Assembly (NCBI GenBank): GCA_943359425.1
Contig: CALRHN010000019.1
Span: 1 to 11,295 of the forward strand
Direction of reading: 5' to 3'
Origin: Candidatus Nomurabacteria bacterium
GTDB lineage: Bacteria; Patescibacteriota; Minisyncoccia; Phycocordibacterales; UBA9973
DNA: 11,295 nt
This document shows positions 7,431 through 11,295 of the stretch, in pieces (the stretch's first letter is position 1; every line of letters starts with the position of its first letter). The position numbers were made by a program, and so were the translations under genes. Below the pieces are notes generated by a model. The model was not told the DNA's origin. It saw nothing but the letters and a program-made list of their open reading frames with translations, and made no database searches.

Positions 7431-7456
7431 GTACTTGCGTACTAGTACGCAAGTAC
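7431..7456. promoter_or_regulatory. 26-bp perfect palindrome upstream of the low-GC cysteine-rich gene
   Basis: The half-site GTACTTGCGTACT (7431-7443) is followed directly by its exact complement (7444-7456). It lies in the 44-bp gap after ruvX and ends 8 bases before ATG 7422. No U-run follows on either strand, so it is more likely an operator, an RNA-processing hairpin or an insertion end than a terminator. Confidence 0.6.
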
Positions 7457-7466
7457 ACGATTCGTT

Positions 7467-7883
7467 CTAATGATGATGTCCACGGTGCTTTTCGAGATAG
7501 CGCTCGAGGATAAAGGCAGCGGCGCGGGCGTCGAGGTTGGCCGGCTTGGCCGGCATTTTTGTCGCCCGCGCCGCTTTGGATTCTTTCCCCTGCCTGCCGT
7601 GGGCTTCGTATGAAGTGAACGCTTCCGTCATCGTCTCGATCGGCAGCATTGTCCGGAGCGTGAGTTCAGCAATAAAGTCCCCTATTTCCGCCTGCACGGG
7701 ATTGCCGTCCGAGATCCCGACCACGATCGCCCCCGGTTTCTCCGCCGCGATTATTTTCTCGAGTTCAGGCAGGAGTTTCGGCCCCGCAGCGAGGGTGACG
7801 AGTGGGCGCGCAATGGTACCGCTATCGTCCGAGACGGCGACGCCGACCCGTTTCGTCCCATAATCAATGCCAAGATATCGCAT
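7467..7883 (-). CDS. ruvX: YqgF/RuvX-family putative pre-16S rRNA nuclease
   Basis: The protein has 138 residues, the family size, with an RNase H-like fold. The N-terminal motif MRYLGIDYGTKRVGVAVSDD carries the first catalytic Asp (residue 6). The second block is PGAIVVGISDGN, and the C-terminal block is LDARAAAFILERYLEKH with the last conserved Asp. YqgF/RuvX processes the 5' end of 16S rRNA in well-studied bacteria. The middle motif, usually D-E-R-x-(T/S), reads TEAFTSYEA here, so the first Asp and the Arg are replaced. A tandem 9-bp repeat (TTGGCCGGC twice, 7532-7549) encodes KPAKPA-like residues just before the last motif. The tail is His-rich (GHHH). The gene is divergent from the DUF5652 gene with a short shared promoter region. 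Confidence 0.88.
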   Translation of the reverse strand: MRYLGIDYGTKRVGVAVSDDSGTIARPLVTLAAGPKLLPELEKIIAAEKPGAIVVGISDGNPVQAEIGDFIAELTLRTMLPIETMTEAFTSYEAHGRQGKESKAARATKMPAKPANLDARAAAFILERYLEKHRGHHH

Positions 7884-7892
7884 TCGTACAGC

Positions 7893-7921
7893 TTAACATA
7901 CGGCGCAAATTCTGCTATGAT
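7893..7921 (+). promoter_or_regulatory. Promoter of the DUF5652 gene and tRNA-Ser unit
   Basis: TTAACA (7893-7898), a 17-base spacer, and TATGAT (7916-7921) preceded by TGC form a strong sigma-70-type promoter with an extended -10. The -10 overlaps the upstream ATG codons at 7917 and 7920, so those cannot be the start. ATG 7929, 7 bases downstream, fits a leaderless start. Confidence 0.7.
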
Positions 7922-7928
7922 GACGCCC

Positions 7929-8165
7929 ATGGAGCTATTGGGAACAAACAGTCTTATATGGTACATTCTTTTCGCCCTTTGGACGTTACCGTGGAAAGCG
8001 TATGCATTGTGGACAGCGGCAAAACGCGGCGATAAACGCTGGTTCGTGCTCTTGCTCATCTTGAATACATTGGCGATCCTCGAGATCTACTATATCTTCA
8101 AAGTGGTCAAAAAGACTCGCGCCGAAGTCTGGCAATTCTTCACGCAGAAAGTGATCCAATTCTAG
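7929..8165 (+). CDS. DUF5652-like small membrane protein
   Basis: The product is 78 residues from ATG 7929 (MELLGTNSLIWYILFALWTL). I chose this start because the in-frame ATG at 7917 lies inside the -10 box. Two membrane helices are seen, about residues 8-22 and 38-58. The pattern WKAYALWTAAKRGDKRWFVLLLILNTLAILEIYYIF is the DUF5652 hallmark: a Trp-Lys pair, a basic loop, then an Asn-Thr-Leu and Glu-Ile second helix. The function is unknown; related sequences resemble the short membrane hairpin that precedes phospholipase-D-type domains. The positive loop between the helices suggests both ends face outward. The gene ends only 16 bases before tRNA-Ser with no terminator between, so the two are probably transcribed together. 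Confidence 0.8.
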   Translation: MELLGTNSLIWYILFALWTLPWKAYALWTAAKRGDKRWFVLLLILNTLAILEIYYIFKVVKKTRAEVWQFFTQKVIQF

Positions 8166-8181
8166 AGAAAGCGAAAAATAC

Positions 8182-8268
8182 GGAGGTGTGGCTGAGTGGT
8201 TGAAGGCACCTGTCTTGAAAACAGGAGACCATTTACGTGGTCCGTGAGTTCGAATCTCACCGCCTCCG
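8182..8268 (+). tRNA. tRNA-Ser(UGA)
   Basis: The cloverleaf is complete. The acceptor stem GGAGGTG (8182-8188) pairs with CGCCTCC (8261-8267) with one G-U pair. The anticodon stem is CCTGT/ACAGG around the loop CTTGAAA, giving anticodon TGA. A long variable arm (AGACCATTTACGTGGTCC) marks a class II tRNA. The T-arm is GTGAG-TTCGAAT-CTCAC. The discriminator is G and CCA is not encoded. A terminator follows within 6 bases. Confidence 0.97.
8251..8267. repeat. Direct repeat copy 1, inside tRNA-Ser 3' end (partner 8420-8436)
   Basis: Seventeen bases (CGAATCTCACCGCCTCC) covering part of the T-loop, the T-stem 3' arm and the acceptor 3' arm are repeated exactly 169 bases downstream. Flanking bases on both sides differ, so the match is limited to the tRNA 3' end, as in attachment-site duplications. 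Confidence 0.6.
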
Positions 8269-8273
8269 CGATT

Positions 8274-8308
8274 AACGAAAAAGAGCGCCCTTGGGCGCCT
8301 TTTTCGTT
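8274..8308 (+). terminator. Intrinsic terminator after tRNA-Ser
   Basis: AACGAAAAAG and GCGCCC pair across a two-base loop with GGGCGC and TTTTTCGTT, with one bulged position. The stem ends in a T-run at 8300-8304. The A-run and T-run make it usable from both sides, but only the plus-strand tRNA unit needs it. Confidence 0.75.
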
Positions 8309-8448
8309 CGCGGAAGCGAGGAAGTGCCTTGAGGCACTTTCGTGTGAGATTCGAAAGATTTTTCGTTATTAAAATGAGCTCGCGAAATTTGAATCGAAAA
8401 ATACCCGCCGCAGTATCGGCGAATCTCACCGCCTCCTTCCCCGCATAT
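8309..8448. other. Gene-free structured stretch with a second copy of the tRNA 3' end
   Basis: No convincing reading frame is present. It contains a hairpin AAGTGCC/GGCACTT (8322-8339) and a 10-bp inverted repeat GTGAGATTCG (8344-8353) with CGAATCTCAC (8420-8429). Nested inside is ATTTTTCG (8358-8365) with CGAAAAAT (8395-8402). The segment CGAATCTCACCGCCTCC at 8420-8436 is identical to tRNA bases 8251-8267. It could be an unannotated small RNA ending at the next terminator, or the remnant of an integration event at the tRNA. Confidence 0.5.
8420..8436. repeat. Direct repeat copy 2 of the tRNA-Ser 3' end
   Basis: This is an exact 17-base copy of 8251-8267. It also forms the right arm of a 10-bp inverted repeat with 8344-8353. 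No integrase gene lies nearby, so any element it once bounded is gone or very small. Confidence 0.6.
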
Positions 8449-8481
8449 AAAAATCCCCCTGATTGTTTCAGAGGGATTTTT
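8449..8481. terminator. Bidirectional terminator after proC
   Basis: AAAAATCCC-C-CTGA pairs with TCAG-A-GGGATTTTT around a 5-base loop, with a single C/A mismatch. T-runs exist on both strands. On the minus strand it lies 20 bases after the proC stop; on the plus strand it would end any RNA from the structured stretch before it. Confidence 0.8.
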
Positions 8482-8500
8482 GTTTTCATACATACGATTA

Positions 8501-9304
8501 TTATTTCTTCGCATACAATTCCTTTGCACGGAGAATAGCAGTCATGATTCCTTTCAACAACGCAGCGCCAAAACCTTCGTGTTCGAGCGCAGCGATACCG
8601 GCAATAGTGCAACCGTCAGGCGTCGTTACTTTATCTATCATCACTTCGGGATGACTTCCGGAAGTTGAGAGAAGAAGTCCTGTCCCTATCACCACTTCTT
8701 CCACCATCATGAGTGCCTCATGTTCATTGAAGCCAGCTTGTATAGCAGCTTGCATATACAAACGGATGAACTTCGCAACAAAGGCAGGCCCGGAACCGAC
8801 AAGAACAGTTGCTTGCGGGAATTTTTCTTCAGGAATGACGAGCGTCTTCCCTACCGAAGAAAAAATAATTTCCACTAACTTTTTATGTTCTTTACTGGCT
8901 CCGTCAAAGGCGAGGCAGGTCATAGACCGCCGCACTGCAATAGCAACATTTGGCATTGCGCGAACAACAGAAACATCGGTTCTCCCTACGAGCATTTTTA
9001 TGCGTTCAATGCTCGCTCCCGAAACAACAGAAATGATAAGTTGTCCGGCTGTAAGAGAACTTTTAATGCTGCTAATTACTTCATCAACTTGCTTCGGCTG
9101 AACGGCAATGATGATGACTTTTGCTTTGGTGATTGCAGTCTTGTTGTTCCGCAAACAAACATACCGTTTCTTTTCTTCCGATGAAAACGGCGATTTGTTG
9201 CGCGTAATAGTGACCTTGCCGAGAGCAAGAGCCGCCTCGGTAATACCGGAGGCGACATAGGTGCCGACATTGCCGGCGCCGATAATGGTGATAGTTGGCT
9301 TCAT
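8501..9304 (-). CDS. proC: Pyrroline-5-carboxylate reductase
   Basis: The protein has 267 residues, the family length. ProC reduces 1-pyrroline-5-carboxylate to proline with NAD(P)H, the last step of proline synthesis, in the cytoplasm. The Rossmann motif is IIGAGNVG (residues 7-14). The conserved RAMPNVAIAV is at about 115-124 and GSGPAFV at about 169-175. The dimer and active-site signature runs TTPDGCTIAGIAALEHEGF (227-245); the usual Pro-Gly-Gly reads Pro-Asp-Gly here. Start ATG 9304 gives the glycine motif its normal distance from the N-terminus; a weak GGGA lies 9 bases before it. No promoter is apparent between the leader terminator (9398-9429) and the start, which points to control by the upstream attenuator. 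A hairpin (9333-9366) sits in the untranslated region. Confidence 0.93.
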   Translation of the reverse strand: MKPTITIIGAGNVGTYVASGITEAALALGKVTITRNKSPFSSEEKKRYVCLRNNKTAITKAKVIIIAVQPKQVDEVISSIKSSLTAGQLIISVVSGASIERIKMLVGRTDVSVVRAMPNVAIAVRRSMTCLAFDGASKEHKKLVEIIFSSVGKTLVIPEEKFPQATVLVGSGPAFVAKFIRLYMQAAIQAGFNEHEALMMVEEVVIGTGLLLSTSGSHPEVMIDKVTTPDGCTIAGIAALEHEGFGAALLKGIMTAILRAKELYAKK

Positions 9305-9332
9305 AACGAGATGTCCCAGACCCGCGGATGCG

Positions 9333-9366
9333 AGTTTTACCGGTCCTGTGCCGGGGTTTTAAAACT
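9333..9366 (-). promoter_or_regulatory. Hairpin in the proC 5' untranslated region
   Basis: On the minus strand AGTTTTA (9366-9360) pairs with TAAAACT (9339-9333), enclosing an inner CCGG/CCGG stem with loop CACAGGA and a 5-base bulge. No U-run follows, so it is not a terminator. It could affect translation or stability of proC mRNA. Confidence 0.35.
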
Positions 9367-9397
9367 GGATGGTTGATTGTTCAGTTGTTAAATAACT

Positions 9398-9429
9398 AAA
9401 ATAAAAAGAGCCCTCATAGTGAGTGGCTC
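9398..9429 (-). terminator. Intrinsic terminator between the leader peptide and proC
   Basis: GAGCC-A-CTCA (9429-9420) pairs with TGAG-GGCTC (9416-9408) around loop CTA; the single A is bulged. The run TTTTTATTTT follows directly. It faces the minus strand and has only the 24-codon leader frame upstream, with proC 94 bases downstream. Confidence 0.8.
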
Positions 9430-9493
9430 ATGTATGCGTTCAAATATGGAGAGAAAAATTAAGCGCAAAGATCAGCCACCCGAGGGATGGCCG
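9421..9493 (-). promoter_or_regulatory. Predicted proline transcription attenuator of proC
   Basis: Two exclusive pairings are possible. Pairing 1:2 joins 9485-9493 (CGGCCATCC) to 9473-9481 (GGGTGGCTG): nine contiguous pairs, two of them wobble, loop of three. Pairing 2:3 joins GGGTGGCT (9474-9481) to AGCCACTC (9421-9428): eight contiguous pairs, one wobble. Strand 3 is the 5' arm of the terminator. The proline codons 13, 14 and 17 of the leader lie in or just before strand 1. A ribosome waiting at codons 13-14 would cover strand 1, free strand 2, form 2:3 and allow read-through into proC. Confidence 0.7.
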
Positions 9494-9533
9494 GCGGAAC
9501 AACGTTTACTTGTGTCTTTGCGTACTGTTTCAT
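9459..9533 (-). CDS. 24-residue proline-containing leader peptide of proC
   Basis: The frame opens with ATG 9533 and closes with TAA at 9461-9459. Residues 1-8 are MKQYAKTQ, followed by VNVVPPAIPRV and ending DLCA. Three of 24 codons are proline (13 CCG, 14 CCG, 17 CCT), clustered within five codons. An AAGG lies two bases before the ATG and a promoter ends 9 bases before it, so the transcript starts at or a few bases before the start codon. The peptide has no membrane segment or known domain. Its position upstream of a terminator and a proline-synthesis gene suggests that its translation, not its product, matters. An alternative is that it is a chance frame inside a small RNA; the promoter, proline cluster and alternative pairings together argue against that. 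Confidence 0.7.
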   Translation of the reverse strand: MKQYAKTQVNVVPPAIPRVADLCA

Positions 9534-9542
9534 TACCTTTTT

Positions 9543-9571
9543 ATAGTATCGTGATATTGCGGGAGAGTCAA
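9543..9571 (-). promoter_or_regulatory. Promoter of the proC leader
   Basis: TTGACT (9566-9571), a spacer of exactly 17 bases, and TACTAT (9543-9548) read on the minus strand. The -10 ends 9 bases before the leader ATG. It is back-to-back with the pyrE promoter. Confidence 0.7.
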
Positions 9572-9578
9572 TAGGGTG

Positions 9579-9607
9579 GTGAAAATCTCCCCAGCCCATG
9601 CTATGAT
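9579..9607 (+). promoter_or_regulatory. Promoter of the pyrE-like gene
   Basis: GTGAAA (9579-9584), 17 bases, and TATGAT (9602-9607) preceded by TGC (extended -10). The ATG at 9608 directly abuts the -10, so ATG 9617, 9 bases downstream, is the likely leaderless start. Confidence 0.6.
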
Positions 9608-9616
9608 ATGCCCAAT

Positions 9617-10231
9617 ATGGAAACCATTCTCGATCTCCTCCGGAAAACGAATGCAGTCTATATGAACGACCATTTCGTCTACACCTCCGGCAAGCACGGC
9701 TCGGTCTATATCAACAAAGACGCCCTCTATCCGCACACGGATGTCGCATCCGCAGTCGGCGCACTCTTCGCAGAGAAATTCAAAGATAGCTCCATCGACG
9801 TCGTCGTCGCACCGGCTCTCGGCGGCATCGTGCTCTCGCAATGGACGGCGCATCACCTCTCGCACCTCACGGGCCGTGAAGTTCTCGGCGTCTATACGGA
9901 AAAAACTCCCGACAAGAATCAGATCCTCACGCGCGGCTACGACACGCTCGTCGCAGGCAAAAATATTCTCATCGTCGAAGACACGACCATGACGGGCGGC
10001 TCGGTGAAGAAAGTCGTCGACACCGTCCGCGCAGCCGGCGGCAATGTCGTCGCTGTTTCAGCCATGATCAACCGCGATCCTGTGAACGTTACGAGCGAAT
10101 CTCTTGGCGCGCCATTCTCCCCGCTCGGCATCCTCGAAGCGGAAGCATTTGATGCGGACACCTGCCCCCTCTGCAAGCAAAATATCCCGATCAATATGTC
10201 AGTCGGCAAAGGCAAGAGCGCGAAACTCTAG
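9617..10231 (+). CDS. pyrE: Orotate phosphoribosyltransferase-like protein
   Basis: From ATG 9617 the product has 204 residues (METILDLLRKTNAVYMNDHF); the in-frame ATG at 9608 touches the -10 hexamer and would only add MPN. The substrate loop is YTSGKHGSVYINKDALYPH (about 22-40), like the SGKHS...K motif of PyrE. The PRPP-binding signature is NILIVEDTTMTGGSVKK (about 116-132). PyrE joins orotate to PRPP to form OMP in pyrimidine synthesis. The C-terminus has CPLCKQNIPIN (Cys183, Cys186), a CxxC extension not found in the short enteric enzyme, though I believe it is common in archaeal and CPR homologues. A broader role in base salvage cannot be excluded. The gene stands alone and converges with the third cysteine-rich gene. 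Confidence 0.8.
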   Translation: METILDLLRKTNAVYMNDHFVYTSGKHGSVYINKDALYPHTDVASAVGALFAEKFKDSSIDVVVAPALGGIVLSQWTAHHLSHLTGREVLGVYTEKTPDKNQILTRGYDTLVAGKNILIVEDTTMTGGSVKKVVDTVRAAGGNVVAVSAMINRDPVNVTSESLGAPFSPLGILEAEAFDADTCPLCKQNIPINMSVGKGKSAKL

Positions 10232-10233
10232 TT

Positions 10234-10267
10234 ATACTCACTTTCCGCGATAGCAGAGAGTGAGTAT
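10234..10267. terminator. Inverted repeat between convergent genes, possible terminator
   Basis: ATACTCACT (10234-10242) and AGTGAGTAT (10259-10267) are exact complements across a 16-base loop. The hairpin fills the 37-bp gap between the pyrE stop and the third cysteine-rich gene stop. No strong T-run follows on either strand, so termination efficiency is doubtful. Confidence 0.45.
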
Positions 10268-10268
10268 G

Positions 10269-11295
10269 TTAAGCCACTTCCTGCTGGTAGCAGGTTTCAC
10301 AATAAATAATGTCTCCCCGAGCCGGATCAAATCCGGTTTTAAATGTATTCGTGCACAGAACAGTTCCGTGTTCGTGTGCTGAAAAATTTTTATATACTCC
10401 CTCTTTTGACGATTCGCCGCCGCAATCGCATCCGCGGTCATAGAGTTCCATTTTCAGACGCATCTTGAGACGCTCCATGGTGCGGCACGCGGGACAGAGT
10501 GTCGGTACCGACACGCCGATCTTGCGATAGAATGCGAGTTCATCGGGAATTATGCGGAACGCCTTCGTGCATCCTTGATTGCATGTCGCTTTGTGCGCGC
10601 ATTCGACGATCTCTTTCGTTATCGAATCATCCGTTGCCGTTATATCTATCGGAATATTTTCCACAGCAAGCGTTGGTTTATAATCCTTCGTCTCCGGATC
10701 GCGCCAGCGATAGCCTTGCGCAATAGCTTCTTCCTTCGTCAGTGGAAAATATTCCTGCGCGAGTGTTTCGTTATACGCCCACGGGCTCATCTCCATCGGG
10801 AAGAATTCTCCATATTTATATATCCGCCCGTTCTTGTCGGCATAGGGCATGTCTTCCATGTGCTTCTTGAGCTTTATTACGAGTGATTCGTACTCTTCCT
10901 TCGTGTATTGTTTGTTCAGAATACAGTAATCTTTCTTGCGGAGCCCGACGCAGCCGAAAAGATTGGAGCAGCCGTTCGTACAAACGATGGAATATTCGGC
11001 ATCATGCACGTTTTCCTGCGTGAGGAATGTGAACTTCAGATTCTGAATGCCGTTGCCGCCGATGGCGACTTCATACACCATCTCGGCGCCCGAACCCCAT
11101 GTCGTGTAGTCATAGCAATCTTTTGGCCCCGGGACTTCTTGCAAATACTGACAATATCGAAGATTCTCCCCTTCGCGGACGAGGAAAGAATCCCTGACGT
11201 TTTTCGAATTGGAAACGTAGGAACCGGTACTCCCGATATTCTTGACGCCCTGATGATTCTTGTTCGGGAATTTCTTCCAAAAAGCGTGTGAATCG
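10269..11295 (-). CDS. Cysteine-rich multi-zinc-ribbon protein, third paralogue, N-terminus beyond the window
   Basis: The frame is open at the right edge; about 341 C-terminal residues are visible (an internal TTG at 11144 is not the start). The segment GSTGSYVSNSKNVRDSFLV matches NSTGNYIENSKNV in the low-GC paralogue. Next come CTNGCSNLFGCVGLRKKDYC and LNKQYTKEEYESLVIKLKKHM, the repeated module, then YGEFFPMEMSPWAYNETLAQEY, nearly the same as in the low-GC copy. The C-terminus has CTKAFRIIPDELAFYRK, CPACR, a Cys cluster RGCDCGG and a last YCETCYQQEVA ribbon. GC is high (36 of 60 at 11041-11100), in contrast to the low-GC paralogue. The function is unknown; zinc binding is likely. Confidence 0.85.
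   Translation of the reverse strand, partial: DSHAFWKKFPNKNHQGVKNIGSTGSYVSNSKNVRDSFLVREGENLRYCQYLQEVPGPKDCYDYTTWGSGAEMVYEVAIGGNGIQNLKFTFLTQENVHDAEYSIVCTNGCSNLFGCVGLRKKDYCILNKQYTKEEYESLVIKLKKHMEDMPYADKNGRIYKYGEFFPMEMSPWAYNETLAQEYFPLTKEEAIAQGYRWRDPETKDYKPTLAVENIPIDITATDDSITKEIVECAHKATCNQGCTKAFRIIPDELAFYRKIGVSVPTLCPACRTMERLKMRLKMELYDRGCDCGGESSKEGVYKNFSAHEHGTVLCTNTFKTGFDPARGDIIYCETCYQQEVA

Noticed and set aside
7423..7458. GTG start at 7458 for the low-GC cysteine-rich protein
   Set aside because: The extra 12 residues are encoded by the 26-bp palindrome and have no counterpart in the family; ATG 7422 leads directly into the first CxxC.
7986..8612. Minus-strand open frame containing GGGEIRTHGPRKWSPVFKTG
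   Set aside because: This is the well-known spurious translation of the antisense strand of a serine tRNA. The tRNA gene accounts for it fully.
9533..9865. Minus-strand frame of 110 codons near the proC leader
   Set aside because: It is antisense to the pyrE-like gene, is rich in Asp/Glu/Cys without a motif, and runs through both promoters.
1..11295. CRISPR array or phage genes
   Set aside because: No series of regularly spaced direct repeats, and no integrase, capsid, terminase or transposase sequence was seen; the only direct repeats are the 17-bp tRNA pair and a tandem 9-mer in ruvX.

Overview
The window (about 11.3 kb) looks like a Patescibacteria/CPR (Parcubacteria-type) chromosome. 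The evidence is a PilM-PilN-PilO type IV pilus cluster, a DUF5652-type small membrane protein beside a tRNA gene, and three long cysteine-rich zinc-ribbon proteins of a kind I associate with these genomes. Shine-Dalgarno sequences are weak or absent, and several genes appear to be transcribed leaderlessly. The placement is inference from gene content, not from a marker gene.

Layout. Positions 1-7883 are read almost entirely on the minus strand. In transcription order: a YqgF/RuvX nuclease (7467-7883), a low-GC cysteine-rich protein (5686-7422), a nucleotidyltransferase-fold protein (4957-5655), a second cysteine-rich paralogue (3212-4951), a stand-alone tRNA-binding OB-fold protein that carries an in-frame palindromic insert (2720-3163), a DedA membrane protein (2103-2714), then pilM, pilN and pilO (pilO runs off the left edge). 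A divergent promoter region near 7890-7928 starts a plus-strand DUF5652 gene that runs straight into tRNA-Ser(UGA) (8182-8268) and a terminator. The next 180 bases hold hairpins and an exact 17-bp copy of the tRNA 3' end. proC (8501-9304) is on the minus strand; between it and the divergent pyrE-like gene (9617-10231, plus) lies a 303-bp leader. The right edge holds the C-terminal part of a third cysteine-rich paralogue (minus).

The most notable element is the proC leader. A good promoter drives a 24-codon reading frame with a Pro-Pro-Ala-Ile-Pro run. That run sits in the 5' arm of a hairpin whose 3' arm can instead pair with the 5' arm of an intrinsic terminator placed before proC. This is the full layout of a ribosome-mediated transcription attenuator, here apparently sensing charged tRNA-Pro to control proline synthesis. 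It is a prediction from sequence alone.

Other points worth a second look: a 112-bp three-hairpin element inserted in frame in the tRNA-binding protein; the AT-rich cysteine-rich gene set between two perfect or near-perfect dyads; the duplicated tRNA-Ser 3' end; and a repeated promoter layout in which the -10 hexamer ends 7-9 bases before the start codon, suggesting leaderless transcripts.
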